Positions 1-7,958 of a stretch of 15,510 nucleotides of DNA are shown in pieces. The position numbers were made by a program, and so were the translations under genes. The stretch's first letter is position 1; every line of letters begins with the position of its first letter. The stretch covers positions 16,050 through 31,559 of the forward strand of contig CAJUDN010000030.1 in NCBI GenBank assembly GCA_910585355.1, written 5' to 3'. Source of the stretch: an uncultured Lachnospiraceae bacterium. GTDB taxonomy: Bacteria; Bacillota_A; Clostridia; Lachnospirales; Lachnospiraceae. A model generated the notes under the pieces. The model saw only the letters and a list, made by a program, of their open reading frames with translations, did no database searches and had not been told where the DNA came from.

Positions 1-39
1 ATAGAGAAAGTAAGAAACTACGGAAGAGGAACGAAAAAC

Positions 40-1281
40 ATGAAAAGATGGTTATTTGCGGTTTCCCTTGCAGGACTGCTGACTTTGATAGGCTGTTCCA
101 GACCTGCGCCGGAGGGAGAAACGGTGGCTGAAACTTTGCTGCCGGAGGAAGCTCCTTCCGAAGAGGAAACCAGCGGAATTAAAGTCATCGAAAACGTAGG
201 TCCGGAGAAGAACAAGACCATTTCTGTCCGCATTGTGGATGAAAATAATCCGGCGCTGCCGGGGCGCGAGCCCACAAAGGTACGCGGAATTTATATTTCC
301 GGCCCCATGTCAGGGAGCACGGAATTGTTCCAGAACATTCTGGACAGTATGGAGGGAACGGAAATCAATACGGTGGTCATCGACTTTAAGGATGATCAGG
401 GCCGGATTACCTGTCAGATTGATTCTCCGGTGGCGACGGAGATCGGCGCATGCCGCCCTTACGTGAAGGATATCAGGAGCCTGATTTCTTCCTTAAAGGA
501 ACGCGGGCTTTATGTCATTGCGCGCGTGGTAGCTTTCAGAGACCCCTATCTGGCGGAGCAGAAGCCGGAGTGGAGCCTCCATCTGGCGGACGGAAGCCTT
601 TACCGGGACAGGCAGGGAATGGCTTGGGTGGATCCCTACCGGATAGAGGTCTGGGATTATCTGGTGGAGGTAGGAACGGCCGCAAAGGAAGTTGGTTTCG
701 ATGAGGTTCAGTTTGATTATATCCGGTTCTCCACAGAAGGAACCATGAAACAAGTGGTTTTTGACGAGGAGGTTACGAAAGGGCGGTCCAAAACAGATGC
801 GATTACGGAATTTGTGAAATATGCCTATGAAAATCTGGCGTCCCAGGGACTTTTCGTGTCTGCGGATGTGTTTGGGACTATTATAGACAGTGAAATCGAT
901 GCAAACGCTGTGGGCCAGATCTATACGGAGATGGCGAAGCATCTGGACTATATCTGTCCTATGATCTACCCGTCCCACTATGGTGCGGGAAACTTCGGGC
1001 TGGATTATCCGGATAAGCAGCCATACGAGACGGTCCTTGCGGCTCTGCAGAAGTCGAAAACCGTCATGGAGCAGGCTGCCGAAGCCGACGGACATGTGAG
1101 CAGCCAGGCTGTGGTAAGGCCGTGGCTCCAGGATTTTACGGCTTCCTATCTGGGGGAGGGCAAGTACATTTCCTATGGATATGAGGAGATACAGAAGCAG
1201 ATACAGGCAGTGAAAGATGCAGGATATGATGAGTGGATGCTTTGGAGCGCCGCCAACCGTTATCATTTCCGACCGGAGTAG
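40..1281 (+). CDS. Lipoprotein with DUF4015 putative glycoside hydrolase domain
   Basis: The 413-residue product is a probable surface lipoprotein. Residues 1-19 are a lipoprotein signal peptide: Lys-Arg, a hydrophobic stretch, then the lipobox LIGC with Cys19 as the lipid-bearing residue. An acidic, low-complexity linker spans about 20-75. The rest matches the DUF4015 family, annotated as putative glycoside hydrolases with a TIM-barrel fold. Recognisable pieces are VRGIYISG (81-88), VVIDFKDDQG (112-121), YVIARVVAFRDP (158-169), FDEVQFDYIRF (220-230), SADVFG (274-279), CPMIYPSHY (306-314) and DEWMLWSAANRY (397-408). Asp226 and nearby acidic residues are candidate active-site residues by analogy only, and no substrate can be assigned. 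The ATG at 40 has a purine-rich GGAAGAGGA upstream and is the start that gives the signal peptide, although the frame stays open to the window edge. The gene upstream, if any, lies outside the window. Confidence 0.85.
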   Translation: MKRWLFAVSLAGLLTLIGCSRPAPEGETVAETLLPEEAPSEEETSGIKVIENVGPEKNKTISVRIVDENNPALPGREPTKVRGIYISGPMSGSTELFQNILDSMEGTEINTVVIDFKDDQGRITCQIDSPVATEIGACRPYVKDIRSLISSLKERGLYVIARVVAFRDPYLAEQKPEWSLHLADGSLYRDRQGMAWVDPYRIEVWDYLVEVGTAAKEVGFDEVQFDYIRFSTEGTMKQVVFDEEVTKGRSKTDAITEFVKYAYENLASQGLFVSADVFGTIIDSEIDANAVGQIYTEMAKHLDYICPMIYPSHYGAGNFGLDYPDKQPYETVLAALQKSKTVMEQAAEADGHVSSQAVVRPWLQDFTASYLGEGKYISYGYEEIQKQIQAVKDAGYDEWMLWSAANRYHFRPE

Positions 1282-1295
1282 GCTGGCATCCCTTG

Positions 1296-1435
1296 ATTTA
1301 AATAACCTTACATTTCACTGGTCTGCTTTCTCGACGGCACAAGGGAAAAATGTTCAGCGCAGCGCCACTGCGTCTCCGCTTTTTCCTTTTCCACTCCCCA
1401 AAAGTCTCTTCGTCGAAACGGAAAGGTATTTAAAT
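1296..1435. repeat. Long imperfect palindrome in the gap before the DUF1653 gene
   Basis: This covers most of the 259-base gap between 1281 and 1541. Nested complementary blocks can be paired by eye: ATTTAAAT (1296-1303) with 1428-1435, ACCTT (1305-1309) with AAGGT (1423-1427), TCGACG (1331-1336) with CGTCGA (1411-1416), GGAAAAA (1344-1350) with TTTTTCC (1380-1386), and CGCAG (1358-1362) with CTGCG (1368-1372). Together they make one hairpin-like structure of about 140 bases with internal loops. The form suits a dispersed intergenic repeat (MITE-like or REP-like) or a structured leader. No transposase or coding potential is visible. There is no T-run of the kind expected for a terminator at its 3' side. 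Copy number cannot be judged here. Confidence 0.55.
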
Positions 1436-1460
1436 TGGGTTACACTAGAAAACAATATAA

Positions 1461-1530
1461 GTCCAGGCTCCATTCGCCGCAGGCGAACTTTAAATGGACG
1501 CAGTAATTGCTCCCCGCATGGAAGCGGGAG
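1461..1530 (+). promoter_or_regulatory. Two leader hairpins and the strong SD of the DUF1653 gene
   Basis: A hairpin TTCGCC-GCA-GGCGAA (1473-1487) is enclosed by GTCCA (1461-1465) pairing with TGGAC (1495-1499). A second stem, CCCGC (1513-1517) with GCGGG (1524-1528), abuts the ribosome site GGAGG (1530-1534), which lies 6 bases before the ATG at 1541. The stems may modulate access to the SD. A weak promoter-like pair (TTGGGT 1435-1440, TATAAG 1456-1461, spacing 15) precedes them, but it is too poor to call on its own. Confidence 0.35.
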
Positions 1531-1540
1531 GAGGAAAAAG

Positions 1541-2065
1541 ATGAATCGGGAAAGAGCCATACCAGTGCCGGGAGAATTCTACCGGCACTTTAAAAATAAG
1601 ATGTACCAGATCGTGACCATTGCCTGCCATTCTGAAACAGGAGAGAAGATGGTGGTGTATCAGGCCCTTTATGGAGAGTTTAAAGTGTGGGCGCGTCCAC
1701 TGGCGAATTTCATGGAAGAGGTGGACCGCGAAAAGTATCCGAACGCAGGACAGAAGTTCCGTTTTGAAAAGGCGGAAGAAAATGCTGTTAACAAGGCATT
1801 GGACAGGAAGGAAGAGATGCCCCTCTGTCAACCGGGCCCGAACGCCTGTCTTTTGGAATTTTTCGATGCCATGGATGAAAAGAAATATGACGGAATGCTG
1901 GAGGCCCTGCAGAAGCTTTCTAAAAAGGCCTCCAGGAAAGAAGTGGATAATATCTGCACAGTCCTTGATATACAGGTGTCCGGGGGAACCATAGATGAGC
2001 AGATTGCCGAAATCAGACGGCATATTCTGACGCTGAAAAAATTTGACGGAGAGCGATTGCGTTGA
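1541..2065 (+). CDS. DUF1653-domain protein of unknown function
   Basis: This encodes 174 residues. The N-terminal part matches the small DUF1653 domain (about 8-60): a start like VPGEFYRHFKNKMYQI, then VVYQALYG and VWARPLANFMEEV. That domain is widespread in bacteria and has no established biochemical role. Residues 60-100 include EKYPNAGQKFRF. The C-terminal 75 residues (from about FFDAMDEKKYDGML) form a helical extension rich in Lys, Glu and Leu, with a GGTIDEQIAEIRRHI segment; I do not recognise it as a named domain. There is no signal peptide or membrane helix. I chose the ATG at 1541 rather than upstream in-frame codons because a strong GGAGG sits 6 bases before it and homology begins directly after it. 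The stop overlaps the uvrC start by 4 bases (TTGA), so the two are probably translationally coupled, though a repair role does not follow from that. Confidence 0.8.
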   Translation: MNRERAIPVPGEFYRHFKNKMYQIVTIACHSETGEKMVVYQALYGEFKVWARPLANFMEEVDREKYPNAGQKFRFEKAEENAVNKALDRKEEMPLCQPGPNACLLEFFDAMDEKKYDGMLEALQKLSKKASRKEVDNICTVLDIQVSGGTIDEQIAEIRRHILTLKKFDGERLR

Positions 2066-3957
2066 CAGAGAATGAAAATCCTTTCAATATAGAGGAAGAA
2101 CTGAAAAAACTCCCAGCTTCGCCGGGAGTTTATATCATGCATGATAAACATGATGAGATCATTTACGTGGGAAAGGCCATCAGCCTGAAAAACCGGGTGC
2201 GCCAGTATTTCCAGAGCAGCCGTAATAAAACGGCAAAAATTGAAAAAATGGTTTCCAGAATCGCCCGGTTTGAGTATATCATTACGGATTCGGAACTGGA
2301 AGCGCTGGTTTTAGAATGTAATCTCATAAAAGAGCACCGTCCTAAGTATAATACCATGTTAAAGGACGATAAGACGTATCCCTATATCAAAGTAACCACA
2401 GATGAGGCGTTCCCGCGGGTTTTGTTTTCCCGGACCATGAAAAAGGATAAATGCAGGTACTTTGGTCCTTATACCAGTGGGGGCGCAGTGAAAGATACCA
2501 TTGACTTAATCCATAAACTCTGGAAAATCCGGACCTGTACTAAAAAACTTCCGGGAGATATCGGAAAAGACCGTCCTTGCTTAAATTACCATATCAGACA
2601 GTGTTCGGCTCCCTGTCAGGGGTATATTTCACAAGAGGAATACGGGAAAGCCGTGGCTCAGGCCCTGGAATTTTTAAACGGCCATTACGCCCCGGTTCTT
2701 GCAATGTTAGAGGAAAAAATGTTAGCCGCCTCGGAGGAGATGGATTTTGAAAAGGCCATTGAGTACCGGGAGCTTTTAAACAGCGTAAAGCAGATTGCTC
2801 AGAAACAGAAAATCACCAGCCAGAGCATGGAGGACCGGGATATTATCGCCATGGCCAGGGACAATGAGGACGCAGTGGTCCAGGTGTTTTTCGTCCGGGA
2901 TGGGAAGCTTATCGGCCGGGAGCACTTTCATGTATCCGCTTTAACAGCCGGAGACGACAGCCAGATCATCGGCAGCTTTGTGAAGCAGTTTTATGCCGGA
3001 ACGCCGTTTCTTCCCAGAGAGATCTGGGTACAGCAGGAGTTTGAGGAGATGGATTTAATCAGCAGATGGCTCGCCAAACGCCGCGGCTCAGGTGTTAAAT
3101 TTGTGGTGCCGAAAAAGGGGCAGAAGGAGCGTCTGGTAGAACTGGCGGCCAAAAACGCTCTGCTGGTGCTTTCTCAGGATAAGGAAAAAATAAAGCGGGA
3201 GGAGTTAAAAACCATCGGCGCCATGAACCAGGTGGGAGAGTGGCTGGGGCTTTCCCGTGTGAAACGGATTGAGGCCTTTGACATTTCTAACATAAGCGGA
3301 TTTGAGTCCGTGGGCTCTATGGTGGTTTATGAGGACGGAAGACCGAAGCGGAATGATTACAGAAAATTTAAAATAAAGACCGTACAGGGACCGAACGATT
3401 ATGCCTCCATGGAAGAGGTGCTCGCCAGAAGATTCCGCCATGGATTGGAAGAGAAGCGGGAGCTTAAGGAGGAAAACCAGAATGAGGCCTTCGGAAGTTT
3501 TACCAGATTTCCGGATCTGATCATGATGGACGGAGGCCGCGGCCAGGTGAATGTGGCTTTGAGGGTATTGGAAGAACTGAGACTTTCCATTCCGGTCTGC
3601 GGTATGGTAAAGGACGACAATCACAGAACCAGGGGCCTCTACTATCAGAATGTGGAAATTCCCATTGACAGGTACAGCGAGGGTTTTAAGCTGATCACAA
3701 GAATCCAGGACGAGGCCCATCGGTTTGCTATCGAGTACCACAGAAGCTTAAGAAGCAAAGGGCAGGTCCGCTCCATGCTGGATGAGATTGAGGGCATCGG
3801 CCCTGCCAGAAGAAAAGCCCTGATGCGCCGGTTTAAATCCCTGGAGGCGGTACGGGATGCGAAAATGGAAGAGCTTGCGTCCACAGAAGGGATGAATCAG
3901 AAGGCGGCAGAGAGCGTATATGCCTTTTTCCATCCCCCCAAAAAGGAAAATCAGTGA
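2062..3957 (+). CDS. uvrC: UvrABC system protein C (excision nuclease subunit)
   Basis: UvrC makes the two incisions flanking a lesion in nucleotide excision repair after UvrA/UvrB loading. The 631 residues show the full family order. The GIY-YIG nuclease is at about 16-95, with GVY (22-24), YVG (35-37) and the metal-ligand Glu85 in ALVLECNLIKEHRPKYN. Four cysteines, C159, C173, C181 and C185, match the [4Fe-4S] ligands described for E. coli UvrC. The UVR motif that contacts UvrB is at about 215-250 (MDFEKAIEYRELL). The RNase H-like endonuclease includes FDISN (Asp407), MMDGG (Asp490), His521 and QDEAHRF. A C-terminal double helix-hairpin-helix (about 573-623) includes IEGIGPARRKAL. The length is ordinary for the family. 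The start is TTG at 2062, with GGAG about 10 bases upstream; the next in-frame Met would remove the GIY motif. No defect is seen. Confidence 0.97.
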   Translation: MTENENPFNIEEELKKLPASPGVYIMHDKHDEIIYVGKAISLKNRVRQYFQSSRNKTAKIEKMVSRIARFEYIITDSELEALVLECNLIKEHRPKYNTMLKDDKTYPYIKVTTDEAFPRVLFSRTMKKDKCRYFGPYTSGGAVKDTIDLIHKLWKIRTCTKKLPGDIGKDRPCLNYHIRQCSAPCQGYISQEEYGKAVAQALEFLNGHYAPVLAMLEEKMLAASEEMDFEKAIEYRELLNSVKQIAQKQKITSQSMEDRDIIAMARDNEDAVVQVFFVRDGKLIGREHFHVSALTAGDDSQIIGSFVKQFYAGTPFLPREIWVQQEFEEMDLISRWLAKRRGSGVKFVVPKKGQKERLVELAAKNALLVLSQDKEKIKREELKTIGAMNQVGEWLGLSRVKRIEAFDISNISGFESVGSMVVYEDGRPKRNDYRKFKIKTVQGPNDYASMEEVLARRFRHGLEEKRELKEENQNEAFGSFTRFPDLIMMDGGRGQVNVALRVLEELRLSIPVCGMVKDDNHRTRGLYYQNVEIPIDRYSEGFKLITRIQDEAHRFAIEYHRSLRSKGQVRSMLDEIEGIGPARRKALMRRFKSLEAVRDAKMEELASTEGMNQKAAESVYAFFHPPKKENQ

Positions 3958-3975
3958 CAACCAGGGGAATCTGTG

Positions 3976-4238
3976 CTAGAGTGTGTTTGGAGATTTCTTT
4001 CTGTCAGATGAATTTTCAGACACACTTTAGTGATCCATCCAGACAGTAATCATACGTTCAGTACCGCCTATTTTGCCATCTGCGGCGTTGGTCTACGTTC
4101 CGCTTTGGTCCGTGCTAAACGTGTGCCACTGGCACACAGCGCCGTCAGTCAACGATGCCGCCGCATCGCCTCCTTCCTCCGCCTTGCAGGCTGACAAAAG
4201 ATTCGGTACTGGCAGTGCGATTACTGGCCGGATGGAGC
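3976..4238. repeat. Self-complementary intergenic element between uvrC and hprK
   Basis: The 327-base gap 3958-4284 has no credible gene but is full of paired sequence. A 14-position stem pairs 3976-3989 (CTAGAGTGTGTTTG) with 4017-4030, with only two G-U type positions. Immediately after it, 4032-4051 (GATCCATCCAGACAGTAATC) pairs with 4219-4238 at 17 of 20 positions, continued by CAGTACCG (4059-4066) with CGGTACTG (4204-4211). Inside this long stem are two perfect hairpins, GTGTGCC-ACT-GGCACAC (4121-4137) and CGATGC-CGCC-GCATCG (4153-4168), and a short GTCAG/CTGAC pair (4144-4148/4191-4195). No long T-run follows, so a simple terminator is unlikely. It could be a non-autonomous mobile repeat with inverted ends or a structured RNA. 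No family is recognised. Confidence 0.6.
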
Positions 4239-4284
4239 ATTGGGAATAAGGAAAGATGCATGAAGTAACAGAAAGGGGAATAGT

Positions 4285-5214
4285 ATGTACGGGGTTACCA
4301 TTACCGAATTAATCAATAAAATGGACTTTAAAAACCTGACTCCGGAGCTGGACACTGGTAAAATTGTGCTGTCCCATCCGGATGTGAACCGTCCGGCCTT
4401 ACAGCTTACGGGATTTTACGATCATTTTGACAATGAGCGCGTCCAGATGCTGGGAAATGTGGAGATGGCCTACCTTTCCGGTCTTTCAAGGGAGCGGAGG
4501 CTGGCCATGTATGACAAGTTAATTTCCAGCAAAATTCCCTGCGTGGTCTTTTGCAGAAACCAGATTCCGGAAGATGATGTCGTGGCTCTCTGCACGTATT
4601 ACGGCGTTCCCTGCCTGTCCTGTGCAAAGCCCACCTCCGATACCATGGCGGAAGTAATTCGCTGGCTGAAGGCTAAGCTGGCCCCCTGCATCAGCATTCA
4701 CGGGGTTCTGGTGGATGTGTTCGGAGAAGGAATTCTCATTATGGGGGAGAGCGGCATCGGAAAGAGCGAGGCAGCGTTAGAACTTATTAAGCGGGGACAC
4801 CGCCTGGTCAGTGACGACGTGGTGGAGATCAGGAAGGTGAGCGATGTGACTCTGGTGGGGTCTGCTCCGGATATGACCAGATATTTCATCGAGCTTCGGG
4901 GCATCGGCATTGTGAATGTGAAGACGCTGTTTGGAGTGGAGTGCGTAAAGGATACCCAATCCATTAACATGGTAATTAAGCTTGAGGAGTGGGATAAGGA
5001 TAAAGAATACGACAGACTGGGACTGGAAGACCAGTATACGGAATTTCTGGGAAATAAGGTGGTCTGTCACAGCATTCCGATCCGTCCCGGCCGGAATCTG
5101 GCGGTGATCGTGGAGACCGCGGCTGTCAATTACCGTCAGAAAAAGATGGGATACAATGCGGCCAAGGAGCTTTACGACCGGGTGCAGGCCAACCTTGTAA
5201 AAAAAAGTGAATAA
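4285..5214 (+). CDS. hprK: HPr kinase/phosphorylase
   Basis: HprK phosphorylates and dephosphorylates Ser46 of HPr and HPr-like proteins, the signal for CcpA-mediated carbon catabolite repression in Firmicutes. The 309-residue protein has the N-terminal domain (about 1-130) and a C-terminal kinase domain. The kinase domain contains His139 (SIHG), the P-loop GESGIGKS (154-161), the Asp pair in VSDDVV (Asp177-Asp178), the family signature LRGIGIVNVKTLFG (204-217) and the late PIRPGRNLAVIVETAA segment (265-280). All expected catalytic residues are present and the length is normal. The ATG at 4285 follows GAAAGGGG. It starts a close operon with murB, rapZ, whiA and an HPr-like gene whose product keeps Ser46, so the kinase and a likely substrate are co-transcribed. 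The structured element upstream (3976-4238) may influence its expression. Confidence 0.97.
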   Translation: MYGVTITELINKMDFKNLTPELDTGKIVLSHPDVNRPALQLTGFYDHFDNERVQMLGNVEMAYLSGLSRERRLAMYDKLISSKIPCVVFCRNQIPEDDVVALCTYYGVPCLSCAKPTSDTMAEVIRWLKAKLAPCISIHGVLVDVFGEGILIMGESGIGKSEAALELIKRGHRLVSDDVVEIRKVSDVTLVGSAPDMTRYFIELRGIGIVNVKTLFGVECVKDTQSINMVIKLEEWDKDKEYDRLGLEDQYTEFLGNKVVCHSIPIRPGRNLAVIVETAAVNYRQKKMGYNAAKELYDRVQANLVKKSE

Positions 5215-5235
5215 AGGTTTTAGGGGCGAAGACTC

Positions 5236-6114
5236 ATGGAAGTGAAAATCAGGGAACCGATGAAACGGCATACGTCCTTTAGGGCCGGAGGACCGGCTGA
5301 CTGGTACGCGGCTCCGGAAACCGCGGACGAGCTGGCGGCGGTGTGCCGGGCGTGCCGGAAGGCGGGAAGCCGTTTTTATGTGATTGGAAATGGAAGTAAT
5401 CTTTTAGTCAGTGACGAGGGCTTTCGCGGCGTTATCATCAGCACAGAGAAGTTCCGGAAACTGGAGGCTGCCGGAAGGAATTTAAAGGCCGGAGCAGGAG
5501 TTTTATTGTCGAAAGCTGCCAACGAGGCATTAAGGGCCGGACTTTCAGGGCTTGAATTTGCTGCCGGAATTCCCGGCAGCGTAGGCGGCGCTGTGGTGAT
5601 GAACGCAGGCGCCTACGGATCCGAAATGAAAGATGTATTAAAAAGCGTGACAGTTCTGAATTCGGATGGAAATGTTCTTACACTGGATGCGAAGGAACTG
5701 GCGCTTGGCTACCGGACCAGCATCATACCGAAAAAAGGTTATGTGGTTCTGGAGGCTTTATTTTCTCTGGAATGTGGGAATATGGAAGCAATCCGGCAGA
5801 AAATGGATAAGCTGGCTGAAAAGAGGAAGGAAAAACAGCCGTTGGAATATCCGAGCGCGGGAAGCACCTTTAAGAGGCCGGAGGGATATTTTGCGGGGAA
5901 GCTGATAGAGGACGCGGGCCTTAGGGGGTTTTCCGTGGGGGGAGCCGCCGTTTCAGAAAAGCATGCGGGATTTGTCATAAATAAGGACAATGCCGCTGCG
6001 TCCGATATTTACAGACTTTGTGAGGAAGTGAAGAGGCGTGTAAAGGAGTACTCGGGAGTTACACTGGAGATGGAAGTTAAGCTTTTGGGCCAATTCGGGG
6101 AGGAAACGCAGTGA
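5236..6114 (+). CDS. murB: UDP-N-acetylenolpyruvoylglucosamine reductase
   Basis: MurB is the FAD- and NADPH-dependent cytoplasmic enzyme that makes UDP-N-acetylmuramic acid, the second committed step of peptidoglycan precursor synthesis. The 292 residues carry the FAD-binding segment with YVIGNGSNLLVSDEGF (48-63), GLEFAAGIPGSVGGAVVMNAGAYG (spanning 105-128), YRTS (159-162, with an active-site Arg160), PSAGSTFKRP (206-215, Ser210 the likely proton donor) and Glu280 in EMEVKLLG. The compact PSAGSTFKRP arrangement fits the type II MurB of Gram-positive bacteria. A modest AGGGG lies about 10 bases before the ATG at 5236. Its stop overlaps the GTG start of rapZ by 4 bases, indicating translational coupling. 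No missing residue or frameshift is seen. Confidence 0.96.
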   Translation: MEVKIREPMKRHTSFRAGGPADWYAAPETADELAAVCRACRKAGSRFYVIGNGSNLLVSDEGFRGVIISTEKFRKLEAAGRNLKAGAGVLLSKAANEALRAGLSGLEFAAGIPGSVGGAVVMNAGAYGSEMKDVLKSVTVLNSDGNVLTLDAKELALGYRTSIIPKKGYVVLEALFSLECGNMEAIRQKMDKLAEKRKEKQPLEYPSAGSTFKRPEGYFAGKLIEDAGLRGFSVGGAAVSEKHAGFVINKDNAAASDIYRLCEEVKRRVKEYSGVTLEMEVKLLGQFGEETQ

Positions 6115-6980
6115 AGCTTGTCATTGTAACTGGAATGTCGGGGGCAGGAAAGACCACGGCGTTAAAAATCTTTGAGGATATGGGATTCTACTGTGTGGAC
6201 AATCTGCCCATTCTTCTGATTGAGAAATTTGTGGAACTGACTTTAAGAGACTGGAATGAGCCGAGAGATGTGGCCCTGGGAATTGATATAAGAAGCGGAG
6301 AGGATTTACCTCTGCTGAAAAATATCATTAAAAAATGGAGGGATAACGCCCATCCGTTTTTTATCCTGTTTCTGGATTCCAGCGACAGCTGCCTTATTAA
6401 GAGATATAAAGAAACCAGGCGGAGCCACCCCTTATCCAGATCCGGACGGATTGAAAAGGGAATTGCCATGGAGCGGGAGAAACTGGATTTCCTTATGGAT
6501 GAAGCTGATTTCCGGCTGGATACCAGCAGGCTTCTCACAAAGGATTTGAGGAAGGAGCTGGAAAACCTGTTTTTCGGGGACAGGGAGAAGAGCCATCTTT
6601 TTATTACGGTGCTGAGTTTCGGTTTCAAGTACGGAATCCCTTCCGATGCAGATCTGGTTTTTGACGTGAGGTTTCTGCCAAACCCATATTATATAGAAGA
6701 GCTGCGGTTCCATACAGGGAATGAAAAGGCTGTGCAGGAGTACGTGATGCAGGGAAATACCGGGGAAGAGTTTCTGCAAAAGCTCATGGAGCTTTTATAT
6801 TTTCTGGTTCCCAGGTATGAGCAGGAGGGAAAAAATCAGCTTGTCATTGCTATCGGATGTACCGGAGGAAAACACCGTTCCGTGACCATCGCCTGCGAGG
6901 TCTATGAACGGCTTATGAAAGATGCAAGGTACGAGGGGCGTCTGGAGCACAGGGACGCCAAAATAGATGGAGGGAGATAG
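6111..6980 (+). CDS. rapZ: RapZ/YvcJ family P-loop nucleotide-binding protein
   Basis: This 289-residue protein belongs to the RapZ (YvcJ) family. In E. coli RapZ is an RNA adaptor controlling glmS and amino-sugar supply; in Bacillus YvcJ hydrolyses nucleotides and affects competence. The RNA role should not be assumed in this Firmicute. The Walker A motif GMSGAGKT is at 8-15. Other family landmarks are DIRSGED (59-65), LFLDSSDSCLIKRYKETRR (86-104), RLDTS (135-139), the SFGFKYGIPSDADLVFDVRF region (169-188) with LPNPYY, and the C-terminal IAIGCTGGKHRSV (246-258). The start is GTG at 6111, overlapping the murB stop. The whiA ATG follows directly after its stop. In many Firmicutes yvcK lies between rapZ and whiA; here it is absent. 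Placement beside MurB fits a link to UDP-GlcNAc metabolism. Confidence 0.95.
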   Translation: MKLVIVTGMSGAGKTTALKIFEDMGFYCVDNLPILLIEKFVELTLRDWNEPRDVALGIDIRSGEDLPLLKNIIKKWRDNAHPFFILFLDSSDSCLIKRYKETRRSHPLSRSGRIEKGIAMEREKLDFLMDEADFRLDTSRLLTKDLRKELENLFFGDREKSHLFITVLSFGFKYGIPSDADLVFDVRFLPNPYYIEELRFHTGNEKAVQEYVMQGNTGEEFLQKLMELLYFLVPRYEQEGKNQLVIAIGCTGGKHRSVTIACEVYERLMKDARYEGRLEHRDAKIDGGR

Positions 6981-7958
6981 ATGTCGTTTTCTTCCCATAT
7001 TAAAGAGGAATTGTCCAGGCAGCTGAGTCCAGCCAGGCATTGTCAAATTGCGGAAATTTCCGCTATTTTAAGTCTCTGCGGCCGGATTCAGATTTCCGGA
7101 GACGATCGTTACAGCATTAAAATACACACGGAAAATGTAACAGTTGCAAGAAAATGCTTTACATTATTAAAAAAAACATTTAATATAGGTACTGATATAT
7201 CGATTCGGCGGAACTCCCATCTGGGGAAAAACAGAATTTATTCTGTTTGCGTGAAGCAGCATGAGGATGCGCTTCGCGTATTGAAGGCCACAAAGCTGCT
7301 TTCTGAGGACGGCGAAATAGGAGAGAATCTTTCTGTGGTTGGAAATGTGGTGGTACAGAATCCGTGCTGCCGCCGCGCCTTTTTAAGAGGCGCTTTCCTG
7401 GCATCCGGCTCCATCAGTGATCCGGAAAAATTTTACCATCTGGAGATTGTATGCGCCACGGAGGCAAAAGCAAAGCAGATCCGGTCCATAATGGCAACCT
7501 TCAACATGGAGGCGAAGATTGTCATACGAAAACGTTACTTTGTGGTATATATTAAAGAAGGAAATCAGATTGTTGATATGTTGAACGTAATGGAGGCCCA
7601 TCTGTCACTTATGGAATTCGAAAATATTCGGATTCTGAAGGAGATGAGAGGCAATGTGAACCGTCAGGTGAACTGTGAGACGGCCAACATCAATAAAACT
7701 GTATCGGCGGCCTTAAAGCAGGTGGACGATATTGTTTATATTCGGGATACAATCGGTTTTGAAAGCCTTCCGCCGGGGCTTTTGCAGATTGCGCGGGCGC
7801 GGCTGGAAAAACCGGAGGCAACACTGAAAGAACTGGGTGAAGACCTGGAACCGCCTGTTGGAAAGTCGGGAGTGAACCACCGGCTCAGAAAACTCTGCGA
7901 CATGGCGCAACGTTTGCGCGAGCAGGGAACGGGCAAGCAAGGAGGAGGAATATTATGA
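6981..7958 (+). CDS. whiA: DNA-binding protein WhiA
   Basis: WhiA is a conserved Gram-positive DNA-binding protein: a sporulation regulator in Streptomyces, and linked to cell division and chromosome segregation in Bacillus. The 325 residues show the family's N-terminal start MSFSSHIKEELSR, the degenerate LAGLIDADG-homing-endonuclease-like domain with CCRRAFLRGAFLASGSI (129-145) and SDPEKFYHLEI, the linker containing MRGNVNRQVNCETANINKT (222-240), and a C-terminal helix-turn-helix at about 280-311 including TLKELGEDL and GKSGVNHRLRKL. No intact endonuclease active site is expected in this family. The ATG at 6981 abuts the rapZ stop and is preceded by GGAGGGAG. The stop overlaps the next gene by 4 bases (ATGA). 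Its position between rapZ and an HPr-like gene matches yvcL in the Bacillus yvc operon. Confidence 0.96.
   Translation: MSFSSHIKEELSRQLSPARHCQIAEISAILSLCGRIQISGDDRYSIKIHTENVTVARKCFTLLKKTFNIGTDISIRRNSHLGKNRIYSVCVKQHEDALRVLKATKLLSEDGEIGENLSVVGNVVVQNPCCRRAFLRGAFLASGSISDPEKFYHLEIVCATEAKAKQIRSIMATFNMEAKIVIRKRYFVVYIKEGNQIVDMLNVMEAHLSLMEFENIRILKEMRGNVNRQVNCETANINKTVSAALKQVDDIVYIRDTIGFESLPPGLLQIARARLEKPEATLKELGEDLEPPVGKSGVNHRLRKLCDMAQRLREQGTGKQGGGIL

Noticed and set aside
493..1266. A 257-codon - strand frame antisense to the DUF4015 lipoprotein.
   Set aside because: The + strand gene has a signal peptide and family motifs throughout; the antisense translation has none.
1217..1540. An upstream extension of the DUF1653 frame back into the lipoprotein gene.
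   Set aside because: It would translate the palindromic gap and overlap the lipoprotein gene by 65 bases, whereas the ATG at 1541 has a strong, well-spaced GGAGG and begins at the conserved domain.
3976..4030. A rho-independent terminator directly after uvrC.
   Set aside because: The stem is good, but the loop is 27 bases and no T-run follows the 3' arm, so it does not fit the usual terminator form.
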